A stretch of 64,000 nucleotides of DNA from Nostoc sp. 106C. Its GTDB lineage: Bacteria > Cyanobacteriota > Cyanobacteriia > Cyanobacteriales > Nostocaceae. The stretch spans positions 1 through 64,000 of the forward strand of contig NZ_MTAW01000147.1 of assembly GCF_002154725.1 (NCBI RefSeq). Reading direction: 5' to 3'. Shown piece by piece: positions 10,801 through 22,827 of this stretch; within the stretch, counting starts at the first letter, position 1, and every line of letters starts with the position of its first letter. The notes below the pieces were generated by a model, which worked only from the letters and a program-made list of their open reading frames with translations, ran no database searches and had not been told where the DNA came from. Both the position numbers and the translations under genes were made by a program.

Positions 10801-13800
10801 AGAGGGAATGGTTGTAGACCAGGAAACTGGATTTCTCTACATTGGCCAAGAAGATGTCGGTATTTGGAAATTTCCAGCAGAACCCGACGGCGGTACAACT
10901 GGCAAGTTAATTGATAAAGTTAAAGGCTTGGGTGGTAGTCACCTCATTGATGATGTCGAAGGATTGACTATCTACTACGGTAAAAACGGCACAGGCTATC
11001 TGTTAGCATCCAGCCAAGGTGATAATACTTTTGTTGCTTACACCCGTGAAGGAAACAATGATTATTTAGGTAACTTTGCGGTTGGTAGTAATGGGGGAAT
11101 TGATAGCGTACAAGAATCAGATGGTGCGGATGTTGTTAACGTACCTCTAGGCCCTAACTTCCCCAACGGTTTATTTGTCACCCAAGATGGTTCTAATGAA
11201 CCAGCCAAAATAGTTAGCGATGGCGATGAAGCAGAGAATATCAACTCTAACTTTAAGTTAGTACCTTGGGAAAATATTGCTAACGCCTTTCCCACTCCTT
11301 TAAATATTGACACCACTAGTTACAATCCGCGTAATCCTGTTGCGCAACCCAAACTGACTATATATGATTTTGAAGACCTACCAAAGTTAGGCACAACTTC
11401 CAAAGGCGAAGATATTTTCTTGGGTGGATTTTCTGGGTTATATTTCCAAGGAATTGCACCTAATGGTAATCTCAGATTTGTCACCCACACAGACAGAGGC
11501 CCCAATGGCGAACCTGTTGGTGCAAATAGACCATTTTATTTACCCGACTTCCAACCAGAAATCGTTAATTTTGAACTCAACCGCACTACAGGCAAAATTA
11601 CAATTACCAAGAGAACAGGTTTATTCCGCCAAGATGGTAAAACTCCATTAACCGGACTACCAAATTTACAAGCTGGGGCGAATGGTACAGCATATACAGA
11701 TGAAATTGGCGTTGATTTAGACAATAAACCTCTAGCTAACGATCCTTTAGGTGCAGATTTAGAGGGAATTGTAGTTGCTGAAAATGGTGATTACTGGATG
11801 GTGGATGAGTACCGTCCTGCAATTTACCATTTTGATACTAAGGGTAAATTAATTGATCGGTTTATCCCCAAAGGAACTGCAACTGCACCTAATCCAGATC
11901 AAAGCGCGGGTACTTTTGGTATTGAATTATTACCAGAAGTTTACGCCCAACGCCGCAACAACCGAGGTTTTGAGGCTGTGGCTTTAGAAGGTTCTAAACT
12001 CTACGCCTTTATTCAAAGCCCAATTGATAACCCTGATGTCGCTAATGATGGAACTTCTAAAGCGTCTCGTAATCTCAGAATTTTAGAGTTTGATATCAAC
12101 AGTAAACAGGTAATAGGCGAGTACTTATATCTTCTCGAAGGTCTACCTGGAACTGACAAAATTGGTGATGCAGTTTCCCTAGGTAATGGCAAATTTACAG
12201 TTGTAGAACGAGATGATAATGGTACATCTGCTGGTAACAAATTAATCTACCAAATTAATTTAGCAGGGGCTACAAACATCCATAATTCTGCTAACTTTAG
12301 CTTGCCAGATGGTAAAACCATTGAACAACTTACTCCGGCTGAGTTAGCATCTGCCAAAATTACCCCTGTCAGCAAAAGCCTAATAGCTAATGCTGCACAG
12401 TTGGGTTACACCGGGGTAGAAAAATTGGAGGGTTTAGCATTAGTTGCGCCCAACACTCTGGCTTTAATTAATGACAACGATTTCAATGTTACTGGTAAGA
12501 CCCCTGCTGAAAGATTGGGAATTTTGGAATTACCAAATAACATAGCAGTTACTAAAGCGAAAACATCCCTGAATATTCTCTTAGTCAATGATGATGGCTA
12601 TCAGGCGAAAGGGATAAATGTTCTCTACAACAAATTAGTTGCGGCGGGTCATAAAGTAACATTAATTGCACCAAAGCAACAACAAAGTGGTCAAGGTACA
12701 GCCCTGGATACCGATAAATTTGGCAAATCCTTGGAGGTTGTCAACTATGAACCAAATAAATGGTATGTCGATGGCAAACCAGTTGTTACCACTTGGGCGG
12801 GAATCGATTACATCTTAAAAGATAACCCCCCAGATTTAGTCATCTCTGGGATTAACGAAGGTGAAAATCTCGGTTTAGAAGGAATCATTTCCGGGACTCT
12901 CAGTGCAGCAGTTTCGGCATTAAATCGCGGTGTGCCTACGATCGCAGTTAGTGCGGGTATTAACTCAGCCGAACGTAGTACAGGTTACCCTAGTACTGAT
13001 AAAGCCTATGATGTTGGTGCTAATTACGTTGTTGATTTAATTTCCCAATTACAAGCAAAACAAGGTAATAATTCAACCTTATTACCAAAAGGTATTGGTT
13101 TAAACGTCAATATCCCCGCAACTGACAAAATTCAAGGTATAGCCTTTACAGAGTTTGATAGTGTAGGTAGTTTTGATTTCAAATTTGGGGAATTACCGCC
13201 TAACTTTGGCACAGGTCAAGGTATACTTTATACTCAAAATTCTTTACCTGCTGGGACAACACCCAAACCATTCTCAGAAGGCGAACAATTCTTAGCAGGG
13301 AGGGTGACGGTAACTCCATTTGATGGCGATTGGGGTACAATTCCAGACCAACGCCAAGCACTGAGTTCTCGCCTTAACTTAGAAGTCCCAGCTTTAACTG
13401 ATGCCATCAAGCCTGCTAGCAAGCCGTTAAATATTTTGCTGGTAAATGATGATGGTTATCAAGCAAAAGGTATTGATGTTATCTACAAGGCTTTAACTGC
13501 TGCTGGTCATAACGTCATCTTAGTCGCACCCAAAGACCAGCAAAGTGGGAAAGGTACTTCCATCAACACCAACAAAATTTTTCAGAATACCGAAGTTGCA
13601 GAATTTGATACCAACAAAAATAAATGGTATGTCGATGGCACTCCAGTTGTCACTACCTGGGCTGGACTTGATTACATCTTCCCCAACAAAGAGAAGATTG
13701 CTAAACCTGATTTGGTGATCTCCGGCATTAACGAAGGTGAAAATATCGGTTTAGATGCCATTTCTTCTGGTACACTCAGCGCGGCGGTAACAGCATTACA

Positions 13801-16696
13801 AAATGGGATTCCCGCGATCGCAGTTAGTGCAGGGCTAGACTTAGCTGGGTTACAAACAGGCGACAAATCCAGCACAGAAAAAGCCTATGAAATCGGTGCT
13901 AGGTTGGTTGTTGATGCGATTAACCAACTCCAAGCCACTCAAGGTAGTAATGCAGATTTACTGCCGAAAGGGGTTGGTTTAAATATAAATATCCCTGCTT
14001 ATAATCCCGATATTGCCAAATTCAGCACAATTACGGGGGTTGCATTTACCAAATTTGACCAAGCTAGCAGCCTGGGTTTAAAGGTTTCTGAGATTCAGCC
14101 TGGCGTTCCTGGTTTAACTTTAGGTGCATCAACCAATACAGGCACAGGGGATTTAGAATCGGAAGGTGGTAGATTCTTAGCACGCAATATTACAATTACA
14201 CCAATTGATGGCAATTGGAGTGCAACCGCAACCAGCCGTCAACAGGTCGCCAACGCCGCCGGAGAAATTCCCGTGAATGCGATCGCAAGTGGTGACACTA
14301 CCCAAAACTCTACAGTTCTCTGGGCGCGGAGTATCTTTCCTGGGGAAGTTAAATTTGAATATTCCACCGATGCTAACTTTAATGCGATCGCTGGGACAAA
14401 AACCATCAGCGTTACGAATATCAACCAGCCTGTGAAAGTTGAAGTTGCTGGTTTGCAAGCGGGAACGCAGTATTACTACAAAGTCACAGATGCAGCTGGT
14501 GCAACCGCAATAGGTAAGTTTAGTACTGCTGCAACAATTGGGACAAAAGCAGGTTTAACATTCGGTATCTCTGGTGACTGGCGGGGAGAATTAGCCCCTT
14601 ATCCAGCTATTAGCAATGCAGATGATGCCAACCTGAAATTCTTCTTTGAATTTGGCGATACCATCTATGCAGACTACCCCTCACCCGGACTGAGAAACCC
14701 AGATGGCACAGAAAAAGCCCAAGCTAAAACCCTAGAAGATTACCGCGCTAAACAAGCAGAAGTCTACAGCGATCGCTATGGCAAAAATACCTGGCAAGAT
14801 TTACGGGCTTCAACTTCTATCTTGGCAACAATTGATGACCATGAGGTAGTCAACGACTTCCAAGGCGGTGAGAATTTAGCAACCGCCTCCGCCGCAGATA
14901 AAGCTTTATACGGTGCGACTTCCGGCTTAGTCAACGACTCGCCTCTATACGAAAATGGTCTGCAAGCCTTCCAAGAATACAACCCCATCCGCGACCAATT
15001 CTACGGTCAAACAGCTGATGCTCGCACCGAAGGAGAACGCAAACTTTACCGCTATAATACTTACGGCAGTGATGCTGCCACCTTCGTTCTTGATGCGCGT
15101 TCCTTCCGAGATCCAGAATTACCAGCTATTACCAACCCCAACGCTCCGGCGCAAGTTGCTGACTATCTTGGAAAATCTTTTAAAAGCGACCGTACTTTAT
15201 TAGGAAAACAACAACTAGAGGATCTCAAACATGACCTCTTGCAAGCTAAGAACGATGGCATCACCTGGAAGTTTATCATGGTGCCAGAGCCTATTCAGAA
15301 TTTAGGGGTGCTGGCAGCGAGCGATCGCTTTGAGGGTTACGCCGCCGAACGCACTGAAATTCTCAAGTTTATCAATAATAACAACATCAGCAATGTTGTC
15401 TTTGTAACTGCCGATATTCACGGTACAGTAGTCAACAACCTCACCTACCAATTAGCGCCAGGCCAACCACAAATTGCTACCAGTGCCTTTGAAATCAGTA
15501 CAGGTTCCGTTGCTTTTGATGCACCGTTTGGCCCTACAGTAGCGGACTTTCTCACCCCTGCACAAAAGACATTCTACAATTCCCTACCTGTAGTTAATGA
15601 TGCCGATAGCCTACCCAACGACAAAGACGATTTCATCAAGCAGGCTATAGACGCTGGTTTAACTCCTCTCGGTTATGACCCTGTGGGTTTGAATAACAAT
15701 CTCCCCCAAGCCCACGGCTTAATCAACGCCAAGCTATTACAAGGAGATTACGTCGCCACCCAAACCTACGGCTGGACTGAGTTTAATATAGACGCCCAAA
15801 CTCAGAAGCTAACTGTCACCACATACGGGATTGAACCATATACCCGTGAGGAATTAGAAGCTAATTCCAGTGCAGTTACTAGCCGTCAACCAAAAATTGT
15901 CAGCCAATTTGAAGTAGATCCTGCTAAAAAACCAGATATCCAATTTGGTTCTGGAAACAGCGATACCATCAATCTCCAGCCCAGTCAAACTATATTCACA
16001 GGTAACGGTGCAGATATTATCGAGGCTACTACAGGAAATACCATCGTGACGGGTAACGGTGATGACACGGTGTTTGCAGGTAGTGACTCTTCTGTATCAA
16101 CAGGCGACGGTAACGATCAAGTCTTTGTTGGTGCTAATGGCCCTGCTAAAAATACTAATGTGGATGGTGGCGCAGATAACGATGAACTCACCATAGTAGA
16201 AGCTAGTGGTAGCAATAATCTATTTGGGGGTGCTGGTTCCGACAATCTTCAGGTAGTTGAAGGTTCTGGTCAATTCCTCTTTGGTGGTTCAGGTAACGAC
16301 ACTCTCACCAGTAACGGAAAGAATAACCGACTTTATGGTGGTTCCGGAGATGACAAACTCTTTGCTAATACCAATGACACCCTAGTTGGTGGTGATGGCG
16401 ATGATGTGTTATTTGCTGGTCAAGAAGGTGCTAACCGCTTGACTGGTGGTGCTGGTGCTGACCAATTTTGGATTGCTAATGGTGGTCTCCCCACGACTAA
16501 GAACATTGTCACTGACTTTACCTCAGGAATTGATGTAATTGGACTTGGCGGTATTGGAGTAACTAAGTTCAGTGACTTAAGTTTATTGCAACAGGGCGAT
16601 GATACTTTAGTGAAAACTGGAAATGTAGAGTTAGCTTCATTACTGAGAATTACCGCAAATATATTGACGGCTAATAACTTCACCTTCATAGGCTAA
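7844..16696 (+). CDS. Giant eight-module secreted phosphatase: EEP, phytase-like, phytase, phytase-like, SurE, SurE, PhoD, RTX-like tail
   Basis: A 2950-residue protein joining many phosphate-releasing enzymes. Order with approximate residues: 1-390 endonuclease/exonuclease/phosphatase fold ([33 protein letters not shown]); 400-780 esterase-like phytase domain; 783-1150 beta-propeller phytase ([13 protein letters not shown]); 1170-1565 second esterase-like phytase domain; 1576-1850 and 1861-2130 two SurE nucleotidase domains (each [32 protein letters not shown]); 2140-2690 PhoD with a beta-sandwich lead-in ([24 protein letters not shown]); 2698-2950 Gly-Asp-rich calcium-binding repeats. There is no N-terminal signal peptide, so type I secretion through the tail is expected. 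The start lacks a Shine-Dalgarno. A Pho-box-like site lies upstream. Likely role: extracellular release of phosphate from phytate, nucleotides, DNA and phosphodiesters. Confidence 0.9.
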   Translation: MPTTNTIRFSQFNASLNRNADGQLITDLSTPNNAQVKAVAEIIQRNNPDILLVNEFDYVQENPLQAVQLLQQNYLAVSQNGATPVNYPYFYIAPSNTGIASGFDLNNDGKVVTTPGAPTYGDDAFGFGNFPGQYGMLLLSKYPIDTANIRTFQNFLWKDMPDSLLSTISTPNSNTPWYSPEEQNTLRLSSKSHWDVPIKVNGETIHVLVSHPTPPTFDGTEDRNGKRNHDEIRFWADYITPGKGDYIYDDAGKKGGIASGSSFVIMGDQNADPVDGDSFDNAIRQLLQNPGINTNVIPTSPGAPQQSALQGGANVNQKGNANFDTADFADSAPGNLRTDYVLPSADLSISNSAVFWPANSDPNFPLVGTYNASLPGGFPSSDHRLVYADVVVGPTTAGKTIPDVEFLGQTILPTGFIPSGAAGTVNGVQTALGGLSGVAYDAAKNQFYTISDDRSQFAPARFYTFTTDPAKIATTGATFTNVTPLKDANGNFFAINSLDPEGIALTNNGTVFISSEGEVNPGVGRVTNPFIKEFSLTTGQEVRTLSVPKKFLPVVQDTNANSVVDTGDTQTAGVYNNLAFESLTITPDQKTLFTATENALFQDGPKVSTTIGSRSRILQYNLETGQPEKEYLYITDASVTPNPATGATDNGLVDLLAIDNRGTLLALERSFAQGVGNTIKIYEISLQGATDISSIDSLSSLNALQLAAIAPVQKRLLLNLNDLNLPTDPNHPITGTDNIEGIAYGPKLADGRQSIVLVSDNNFGATQYTQILTLDADLVTTAAPRVETRPDLFDDKTLPTDQRADADDPAIYINANNAADSLVLTSVKNAGLRVYDLSGKLLQEVNPGGIRYNNIDLQYGFKLGGQTIDIAVASDRGNDKLAIFKINPNPSTPGKYLENITDSSLGTIFQAAPFLAPYSSSSRSSYGLALYRSPITNDYYVFTSRRETGDIAQFKLIDKGNGKIGAERVREFTIPSPTDPERSAQTEGMVVDQETGFLYIGQEDVGIWKFPAEPDGGTTGKLIDKVKGLGGSHLIDDVEGLTIYYGKNGTGYLLASSQGDNTFVAYTREGNNDYLGNFAVGSNGGIDSVQESDGADVVNVPLGPNFPNGLFVTQDGSNEPAKIVSDGDEAENINSNFKLVPWENIANAFPTPLNIDTTSYNPRNPVAQPKLTIYDFEDLPKLGTTSKGEDIFLGGFSGLYFQGIAPNGNLRFVTHTDRGPNGEPVGANRPFYLPDFQPEIVNFELNRTTGKITITKRTGLFRQDGKTPLTGLPNLQAGANGTAYTDEIGVDLDNKPLANDPLGADLEGIVVAENGDYWMVDEYRPAIYHFDTKGKLIDRFIPKGTATAPNPDQSAGTFGIELLPEVYAQRRNNRGFEAVALEGSKLYAFIQSPIDNPDVANDGTSKASRNLRILEFDINSKQVIGEYLYLLEGLPGTDKIGDAVSLGNGKFTVVERDDNGTSAGNKLIYQINLAGATNIHNSANFSLPDGKTIEQLTPAELASAKITPVSKSLIANAAQLGYTGVEKLEGLALVAPNTLALINDNDFNVTGKTPAERLGILELPNNIAVTKAKTSLNILLVNDDGYQAKGINVLYNKLVAAGHKVTLIAPKQQQSGQGTALDTDKFGKSLEVVNYEPNKWYVDGKPVVTTWAGIDYILKDNPPDLVISGINEGENLGLEGIISGTLSAAVSALNRGVPTIAVSAGINSAERSTGYPSTDKAYDVGANYVVDLISQLQAKQGNNSTLLPKGIGLNVNIPATDKIQGIAFTEFDSVGSFDFKFGELPPNFGTGQGILYTQNSLPAGTTPKPFSEGEQFLAGRVTVTPFDGDWGTIPDQRQALSSRLNLEVPALTDAIKPASKPLNILLVNDDGYQAKGIDVIYKALTAAGHNVILVAPKDQQSGKGTSINTNKIFQNTEVAEFDTNKNKWYVDGTPVVTTWAGLDYIFPNKEKIAKPDLVISGINEGENIGLDAISSGTLSAAVTALQNGIPAIAVSAGLDLAGLQTGDKSSTEKAYEIGARLVVDAINQLQATQGSNADLLPKGVGLNINIPAYNPDIAKFSTITGVAFTKFDQASSLGLKVSEIQPGVPGLTLGASTNTGTGDLESEGGRFLARNITITPIDGNWSATATSRQQVANAAGEIPVNAIASGDTTQNSTVLWARSIFPGEVKFEYSTDANFNAIAGTKTISVTNINQPVKVEVAGLQAGTQYYYKVTDAAGATAIGKFSTAATIGTKAGLTFGISGDWRGELAPYPAISNADDANLKFFFEFGDTIYADYPSPGLRNPDGTEKAQAKTLEDYRAKQAEVYSDRYGKNTWQDLRASTSILATIDDHEVVNDFQGGENLATASAADKALYGATSGLVNDSPLYENGLQAFQEYNPIRDQFYGQTADARTEGERKLYRYNTYGSDAATFVLDARSFRDPELPAITNPNAPAQVADYLGKSFKSDRTLLGKQQLEDLKHDLLQAKNDGITWKFIMVPEPIQNLGVLAASDRFEGYAAERTEILKFINNNNISNVVFVTADIHGTVVNNLTYQLAPGQPQIATSAFEISTGSVAFDAPFGPTVADFLTPAQKTFYNSLPVVNDADSLPNDKDDFIKQAIDAGLTPLGYDPVGLNNNLPQAHGLINAKLLQGDYVATQTYGWTEFNIDAQTQKLTVTTYGIEPYTREELEANSSAVTSRQPKIVSQFEVDPAKKPDIQFGSGNSDTINLQPSQTIFTGNGADIIEATTGNTIVTGNGDDTVFAGSDSSVSTGDGNDQVFVGANGPAKNTNVDGGADNDELTIVEASGSNNLFGGAGSDNLQVVEGSGQFLFGGSGNDTLTSNGKNNRLYGGSGDDKLFANTNDTLVGGDGDDVLFAGQEGANRLTGGAGADQFWIANGGLPTTKNIVTDFTSGIDVIGLGGIGVTKFSDLSLLQQGDDTLVKTGNVELASLLRITANILTANNFTFIG

Positions 16697-16770
16697 AGTT
16701 AGTTACACCTGACAGCGATTTTCCGCTGTTATTTCAACAATGAAATGTTTAGTTAAGGTGTACTGATTAT

Positions 16771-16805
16771 TTTAAGGCGAGGGAGGGAGTATCTCTCGCC
16801 TTAAA
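16771..16805 (+). terminator. Hairpin after the first giant phosphatase
   Basis: A perfect 11-bp inverted repeat (TTTAAGGCGAG at 16771, CTCGCCTTAAA at 16795) lies 75 nt after the stop codon. There is no T-run directly behind it, so it may be a weak terminator or an mRNA-stabilising hairpin. Confidence 0.5.
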
Positions 16806-16847
16806 TAGTGTTTCTCTTTCTAAAAAATCTACCTTGAGAAATATTTT

Positions 16848-16885
16848 TAAATTACTAAAAATAGCTATGCATTTTTAGTAATTTA
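16848..16885. repeat. Perfect 15-bp AT-rich inverted repeat
   Basis: TAAATTACTAAAAAT at 16848-16862 is matched by its exact complement at 16871-16885 with an 8-nt centre AGCTATGC. It lies between the first hairpin and the second gene's Pho-box-like sites. It could be a second terminator or a regulator site; nothing further decides. Confidence 0.5.
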
Positions 16886-17011
16886 TTGCTTCTTCCTAAA
16901 TACTTATTTGGTAGAGTCAAACTTTGTTTTTGCAGTCATGGCAATTCAGGGCGGTTTTTCTGACTGGTTCTTCAAAGGTTTAATCTTTTGTTCTATTCAC
17001 GTTATTTTTTT

Positions 17012-17109
17012 CTTAACCTTGGTATGAAATTATAGAAAATATTATTTAAAGTTAGTTATTTAGTAGATTTTAACTATTTGTTTTATCTAACTTATTTCTT
17101 TCTTAACCT
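17012..17109 (+). promoter_or_regulatory. Pho-box-like repeats upstream of the second giant phosphatase
   Basis: CTTAACCT, an exact match to the cyanobacterial Pho-box unit, occurs at 17012 and at 17102. Both sit in a near-identical context: TTT before, TGG and ATGAAA after. Around the second copy an 11-bp period can be followed: TTTAACTA 17069, GTTTTATC 17080, CTTATTTC 17091, CTTAACCT 17102. The array ends about 310 bp before the preferred ATG. Confidence 0.55.
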
Positions 17110-17193
17110 TGGAATGAAAAGCTGATTGATGCTAGTTTAGTCCTCTCATATTGCTACAGCAATCCTAAATTATTAGTGAAAATTAATAATTCT

Positions 17194-17218
17194 GTAGAGC
17201 GGGCATTGCCCACCCTAC
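17194..17218. repeat. GTAGAGCGGGCATTGCCCACCCTAC dispersed hairpin
   Basis: A near-perfect palindrome of the same family as 7605 and 37150, lying in the leader between the Pho-box-like sites and the second phosphatase gene. If transcribed it would fold into a strong hairpin about 200 nt before the start codon. Confidence 0.65.
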
Positions 17219-17419
17219 TAAAAAACTTTCACTGAAATGATCTTCTAGTGAAATCACAATTATGGTGATGCTTGATAGTTAACGGTTCAGCATAAATAAG
17301 TTTATAACTAAATTCCATCCTTGAACCTAAAACTATTAGTTTTGCCCTCACTATATTAGTTTTTGATTCCACTAGAGCTAAGACTAGCTAAACAGTTAAA
17401 CACACGGAGATTCTCTTTC

Positions 17420-20400
17420 ATGGCTAAGAACGTCATCATTATGATTGGGGATGGTATGGGCTGGGAAATGGCTCGTGCTGCATCCATATATAAAGAGATT
17501 CAAAATGGTAAGACAGGCGCTAATCTAAGTGATTTCTATACACAGGGTAAGGGTCAAGGACTGAACTTTCAAACGCTCCAAGGCTACGGTTTAGTAACCA
17601 CTTATGGCACAACGATCGCCGATAGCAAAGGAGTGTTTAATACTGGTAACTCAGCTCTTGACGCTACTAATCCCATCACCGGAGAAAGCCCAGTTCGTCC
17701 TGGTTTCAAATTTGATCCAACTTTTAACCCAGGTAATACCCCAACAGGTGGTGCAAAAGTTAGTGATGGTGCTGTTGGTAATTTAGTAGGTTATGACCCT
17801 GCTAGAGGTGGTGTTAATCCTTGGACTCCCGGTAGTGACCCAGAATATATTAAATACAGCTATCCTGACTCTGCAAACACTGCTACAACTCTCTACACTG
17901 GGGTCAAGAGCTACAACAACGCTATTGGCGTTGATATTTTTGAAGATCCTCTCGAATCGATTTTAAAAACTGCGAACAGTGTTGGTAAATCAACCGGTTT
18001 AGTGACTTCAGTTCCCATTGATCATGCTACACCTGGGGCTGCTGCTGCTAATGTTAACCGTCGCAGCAAGTATGATGGCGACTATCCTGCATTAGATAAC
18101 ATCCTGCAACAGGAACTCCGGGTCTATCAACCAACAGTATTACTTGGTGGTGGTCATCCACTTTCTGCGCCTGGAGACATACTGCCAACAGGGGTTGAGC
18201 CAAATACGAGCAATGAATATATTGGTAAGGATACTTACAAAGAACTTAGCACTAAACCAACTGATAACCGCTACGATTACACCTTTTTAGAACGAGGTCA
18301 GGATGCGGCTAAGAAACTAGCTGAAACTGCGGCGAAACTCGATCCAGAAAAAGGCGATCGCCTCTTCGGTCTCTACGGTGCTCGTGGTCAAAATGGTAAC
18401 TTGCCTGTAAGTTCTGCTAACGGCGACTACAGCACCACCGGTTTAGATATGTTCAGCGTTTTCGCTAACCAAGGTGTTGACGCAAAAGTGGATACCAAGC
18501 GTCCGCTACTTCCAGGGGAGACGGATGCATCTTTTATTGCCAAAGAGGTTAACGAAAACCCCACCCTTAACGATCTAACAAACGCTGCATTAAGTGTGTT
18601 AGGTAAAGACCCCGACGGTTTCTGGTTAATGGTTGAGGGTGGCGATATTGATTGGTCAGCCCATGATGACAACATGGACAACCTCATCGGCACCACATTA
18701 GACTTCGACAAAGCAGTCGGCTCAACAATTGACTGGATTGACAAAAATGGTGGTTGGGAAAACAATCTCCTCATCGTTACTGCCGACCACGATCACTACT
18801 TAACTCTCAACGGTGACTTTCCCACTTTAGTCCAAAATAAAGGTGCTGAAGCGTTAACCAACCTGGATACTCCAGGCGAAGTTGGACATTACTGGGGGTC
18901 TGATCCTAATGTCAAGTATGGTTGGGGAAGCCACGCCAACCGTCCAGTACCCGTTTACTACCAAGGTGCTGGTTCAGAAGTGCTAAATAGCTTGACAGGT
19001 AAAGGCTATGAAGCCTACGGTTATCAGATACCTGGAATTGCGGGTTTAAACGATCAAACCCACATTTACCAGACCATGTTTGCTTCAATAGTGCCCAAAG
19101 TTGAGTTAGTCGGTTTTGCTTCTCTCCCAGCGGATACCTATAGTGATGGGCCGGCTTCTGGTAGCAAAATTTCTGCAAATGGTAGAACAGGGCCTTTTCC
19201 TGGACAGCCAGTACAAGGCTTTAGCGGCGTACAATTCGCTAACAGTAACTCTTTCTACTTTCTGTCAGACAATGGCTATGGTGCTAAAGACAACAGTGCA
19301 GATTTTCTGCTGCGTATCCAACGTTTAGACCCGAATTTTAAGGGAGCAGAAAATGGTGATGGTAGTGTTAAGTTTTTAGACTACATCCAACTATCTGATC
19401 CAGATAAAAAGGTTCCTTTCAAAATTGTGAATGAAGGAACTACAGAAAGAGCGCTGACTGGTGCAGACTTTGATGTTGAGTCATTTGTCCTTGATAAAGA
19501 CGGTAGTATCTGGGTTGGCGATGAATTTGGCCCCTATCTATTACATTTTGATAGCAGTGGTAAGTTATTAGAAGCTCCCATTGCAACACCCGACGAATTC
19601 AAGACTTTAGATGGCAAAGCACCGAAAGTAATTGGTCATAGAGGTGCAAGTGGCTATCGCCCAGAACATACGCTTGAGTCTTATAAGCAAGCTATCGAGA
19701 AAGGTGCAGACTTTATTGAGCCTGACTTAGTAGTTACTAAAGATGGTGTGTTGATTGCTCGCCACGAACCTGCTTTGGCGATTTTGAACGCTGATGGTAC
19801 TGTCAATTTCAGCAATACAACCACAGATGTTTACAAACATCCAGAGTTTGCCGATCGCAAGAAAACTGTAAGTTTGGATGGAACTCAAATTACAGGTTGG
19901 TTTGCTGAAGACTTCACCTTAGCTGAAATCAAGACTCTAAGAGCAGAAGAGCGTTTGCCTTTCCGCGACCACTCCTTTGACGATCAATTACAGATTCCTA
20001 CCCTGAAGGAAATCATTGATCTAGTCAAGGATGTGGAAGCGAAGACAGGTAAAAAGATTGGTATCTACCCTGAAACTAAGCATCCAACTTACTTTCAGCA
20101 AGAAGCTACTTATGTAGGAACCACCGAGAAAATTAACAGAAATATCAGTCAGCTGTTAATCGATACGCTAAAAGCAAATAACTTCACTGACCCCAGCCGC
20201 ATCTTCATCCAGTCCTTTGAAGTAGGTAACCTTAAACAGTTGCATGATGACATCATGCCTAAGGCAGGAGTAGATATTCCCCTTGTGCAACTTCTAGATG
20301 CAAGTGATACCGATATCAACGGTAAGATTATTGAGAGTCAGCCTTACGACTTGAAGGTTAGCGGTGATAAACGCACCTATGGCGATTTGCGAACTCCAGA

Positions 20401-22180
20401 AGGCTTGGCGGAAATTGCCAAATATGCTGATGGTATTGGCCCCTGGAAACGAATGATTGTCAGCGTCAAGGGTACTGATGCGAATGGCGATGGCAAGGCA
20501 GATGATGTCAATGGTGATGGAGCAGTTAATGATGCTGACAAGACATTATTGCCTCCCAGTACCTTAGTTCAAGATGCTCACAAAGCAGGTTTGCAGGTTC
20601 ACCCCTACACCTTCCGTAAGGAAGATCAGTATTTAGCAGCAGATTACAAAGGTAGTTTAAATGCTGAGATTCAGCAATTCTATCAATTAGGCGTAGATGC
20701 ACTATTCACAGACTTCCCAGATATCGGGGATAAAGTGCGGGATCAACTCAGCGATCCTCAGTACAATATAGTGCGATCGCCACAAAATCCTGATGTGCTG
20801 CCTGGAAATGCCTTTGCTAATTTGGGTAGTTCCAAAGGTTTTGAAGGTGGCGCAATCAACGCCAGCAAAACTAAGCTCTATATGCTGTTAGAGGGAACAG
20901 TTCAGGGCGATCCGGCTGGTGCTTTGCGGATTAACGAATTTGATATTGCTAGCCGCAAATACACAGGTAAAGAGCTTTATTACAGATTGGATAATCCGAC
21001 CAATTCAATTGGTGACTTAACAGTCATTAATGATAATGAGTACCTAGTTATTGAACGGGATAATGGTCAGGGAGCTTCTGCTAAATTCAAGCGGATTTAT
21101 AAAGTAGACCTGTCTAAAACCGATGCCAATGGTTATGTAGAAAAACAAGAAGTTGCCGACTTGTTAAATATCCAAGACCCCAACGATCTAAATGGGGATG
21201 GTAAGAAAACCTTTGACTTCCCATTCCAAACTATTGAAGATGTGTTGGTTGTTGACAAAAATACCATTTTGGTAGCTAACGACAACAACTATCCTTTCTC
21301 CACAGGTCGTCCAGGGAGCGATCCTCAAAATCCCAAAATCGACAACAACGAAATTCTGTTGCTGAAGTTGGAGAAGCCTCTTAACCTTGCTCCTGGTGTA
21401 GGTCAGCCCTCAGCGCTAGATATCAATTTTGGTTCTGCCAATAGCGATGATGTTACTCCCAAGCCTGGACAATTTTCAATCACAGGTGATGGAGCAGATA
21501 ATATCGAAGCTACCAATGGTATTTTAATTAACGCTGGGGGTGGTAATGACACGGTACAGGTAGGAAGTAACTCTTCTGTGCTTGGTGGTGATGGTGATGA
21601 TAATATCGTCGTTGGTCAAAACGGCCCTGCCAGCGGTACTGGTGTTGACGGTGGTAATGGTAAAGATACCCTCGTTGTGGCTGAAGCCAGCGGTCGCAAT
21701 AATCTGTTTGGCGGGGCTGGTGCTGACACTCTGGTAGTTATCGAGGGTTCAGGACAATTACAATTCGGCGGTTCCGGTAACGATACCATCACTAGTGGCG
21801 GTAGCAATAACCGTCTTTATGGCGGTTCTGGAGATGACATACTCAACTCCAACACTAAAGATTCCCTATTTGGTGGTGATGGCGATGATGTGCTGTTTGC
21901 TGGTCAAGGAGGTAGTAACCGCCTGACTGGTGGCGCTGGTGCTGACTCTTTCTGGATTGCCAATGCTAGTCTGCCAACTAGCAAGAACATTATCACCGAC
22001 TTTACCCCAGGAATTGACGCGATCGGTATTGGCGGTATTAGTGGAGTGACTAAGTTCAGTGACCTGACGCTTTTGCAACAGGGCAATGATACTTTGGTAA
22101 AAGCTGCAAATACAGAGTTAGCTTCATTGTTGGGAATTACATCAACTACCATCACGGCAAATAATTTCGTTTTTGCATAG
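17420..22180 (+). CDS. Giant secreted phosphatase: PhoA-type alkaline phosphatase, split phytase-like domain with nested GDPD, RTX-like tail
   Basis: About 1586 residues. 1-560: alkaline phosphatase of the PhoA superfamily ([11 protein letters not shown] metal site, [10 protein letters not shown] nucleophile Ser, [37 protein letters not shown]). 565-730: first part of an esterase-like phytase domain ([18 protein letters not shown]). 735-1105: glycerophosphodiester phosphodiesterase ([39 protein letters not shown]) containing a calcium-loop-like [15 protein letters not shown] insert. 1115-1330: remainder of the phytase-like domain. 1333-1586: Gly-Asp repeats as in both neighbours. The frame is open to a TTG at 17363, but ATG 17420 follows GGAGA and starts exactly at the catalytic motif, so I choose it. 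No Sec signal is visible. It should act outside the cell on phosphomonoesters and deacylated phospholipids. Confidence 0.9.
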   Translation: MAKNVIIMIGDGMGWEMARAASIYKEIQNGKTGANLSDFYTQGKGQGLNFQTLQGYGLVTTYGTTIADSKGVFNTGNSALDATNPITGESPVRPGFKFDPTFNPGNTPTGGAKVSDGAVGNLVGYDPARGGVNPWTPGSDPEYIKYSYPDSANTATTLYTGVKSYNNAIGVDIFEDPLESILKTANSVGKSTGLVTSVPIDHATPGAAAANVNRRSKYDGDYPALDNILQQELRVYQPTVLLGGGHPLSAPGDILPTGVEPNTSNEYIGKDTYKELSTKPTDNRYDYTFLERGQDAAKKLAETAAKLDPEKGDRLFGLYGARGQNGNLPVSSANGDYSTTGLDMFSVFANQGVDAKVDTKRPLLPGETDASFIAKEVNENPTLNDLTNAALSVLGKDPDGFWLMVEGGDIDWSAHDDNMDNLIGTTLDFDKAVGSTIDWIDKNGGWENNLLIVTADHDHYLTLNGDFPTLVQNKGAEALTNLDTPGEVGHYWGSDPNVKYGWGSHANRPVPVYYQGAGSEVLNSLTGKGYEAYGYQIPGIAGLNDQTHIYQTMFASIVPKVELVGFASLPADTYSDGPASGSKISANGRTGPFPGQPVQGFSGVQFANSNSFYFLSDNGYGAKDNSADFLLRIQRLDPNFKGAENGDGSVKFLDYIQLSDPDKKVPFKIVNEGTTERALTGADFDVESFVLDKDGSIWVGDEFGPYLLHFDSSGKLLEAPIATPDEFKTLDGKAPKVIGHRGASGYRPEHTLESYKQAIEKGADFIEPDLVVTKDGVLIARHEPALAILNADGTVNFSNTTTDVYKHPEFADRKKTVSLDGTQITGWFAEDFTLAEIKTLRAEERLPFRDHSFDDQLQIPTLKEIIDLVKDVEAKTGKKIGIYPETKHPTYFQQEATYVGTTEKINRNISQLLIDTLKANNFTDPSRIFIQSFEVGNLKQLHDDIMPKAGVDIPLVQLLDASDTDINGKIIESQPYDLKVSGDKRTYGDLRTPEGLAEIAKYADGIGPWKRMIVSVKGTDANGDGKADDVNGDGAVNDADKTLLPPSTLVQDAHKAGLQVHPYTFRKEDQYLAADYKGSLNAEIQQFYQLGVDALFTDFPDIGDKVRDQLSDPQYNIVRSPQNPDVLPGNAFANLGSSKGFEGGAINASKTKLYMLLEGTVQGDPAGALRINEFDIASRKYTGKELYYRLDNPTNSIGDLTVINDNEYLVIERDNGQGASAKFKRIYKVDLSKTDANGYVEKQEVADLLNIQDPNDLNGDGKKTFDFPFQTIEDVLVVDKNTILVANDNNYPFSTGRPGSDPQNPKIDNNEILLLKLEKPLNLAPGVGQPSALDINFGSANSDDVTPKPGQFSITGDGADNIEATNGILINAGGGNDTVQVGSNSSVLGGDGDDNIVVGQNGPASGTGVDGGNGKDTLVVAEASGRNNLFGGAGADTLVVIEGSGQLQFGGSGNDTITSGGSNNRLYGGSGDDILNSNTKDSLFGGDGDDVLFAGQGGSNRLTGGAGADSFWIANASLPTSKNIITDFTPGIDAIGIGGISGVTKFSDLTLLQQGNDTLVKAANTELASLLGITSTTITANNFVFA

Positions 22181-22270
22181 TGCGGTAATTTTCACTAAAG
22201 CTATTTGCAGCTTAAATTCAACAATCAAAGTTAGATAGAATCTGTTTAAGTTGTACTAATTTTTCTCATT

Positions 22271-22298
22271 GAGGGAGTTCTACTCCCTCTCTTTTTTT
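22271..22298 (+). terminator. Rho-independent terminator after the second phosphatase
   Basis: GAGGGAGT (22271-22278), loop TCT, ACTCCCTC (22282-22289), then TC and seven T. The same terminator, with loop ATG, follows the third gene at 27256, within a duplicated 3' region. Confidence 0.9.
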
Positions 22299-22445
22299 AT
22301 CTATATATTAACTGCATCTTAATGTTTAAGATACAGGGGCTAATAGCAAATTCACGCCTCTATCTTAGAGCGGATTTCCTCTATTTTAATTTGTCTTCTT
22401 CAGAGTCTGAGACTCTTGCCTCACAGGAAGATTCAGATTTATAAC

Positions 22446-22475
22446 CTTAACTTGCTTATAACCTTTCTTAAACTT
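22446..22475 (+). promoter_or_regulatory. Pho-box-like triple repeat upstream of the third giant phosphatase
   Basis: Three 8-bp units at exact 11-bp spacing: CTTAACTT 22446, TATAACCT 22457, TTAAACTT 22468, with 3-nt spacers GCT and TTC. This is the best-formed Pho-box candidate in the window. It lies about 350 bp before the ATG. A decayed copy is found at 27361-27379 behind the gene. Confidence 0.6.
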
Positions 22476-22827
22476 TGAAAGATTATCCTTTTATGTGTTT
22501 ACTAAAATTACAGCATTTTAATTATCTACAGCAATTAGTTGTGGATGTATAGCATTTTGTCGCCTAATACTACTTTTCTGTACCAAAAAAACAATTTGAA
22601 ATGGAGATAGGCAATTAATAACAAAGTCCTATGAAGGTGTTTTTCTAAAACTCAAAAAAGCAAACAGATATCTGAATGTACAAAATAGTCATTTATATCT
22701 TGCTTTTTTTTCTATGTGAATGAAGTTACATAAACAGTAAATTTGCTACGACACCTCAATAAGACTATATGTTAGCGACCTTATCTCCCTATTAATTGCC
22801 AAACTAAATACTTAAGGAGTAGCAGGC

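Noticed and set aside
16420-16689. Open frames antisense to the Gly-Asp repeat tails (also near 21904 and 26802)
   Set aside because: Repeated GGT/GAT codons leave the reverse strand free of stops; the sense frames carry the protein motifs.
17363-17419. Longer N-terminus of the second giant phosphatase from TTG 17363
   Set aside because: The added residues have no family counterpart, and ATG 17420 has a good ribosome binding site right before the catalytic motif.
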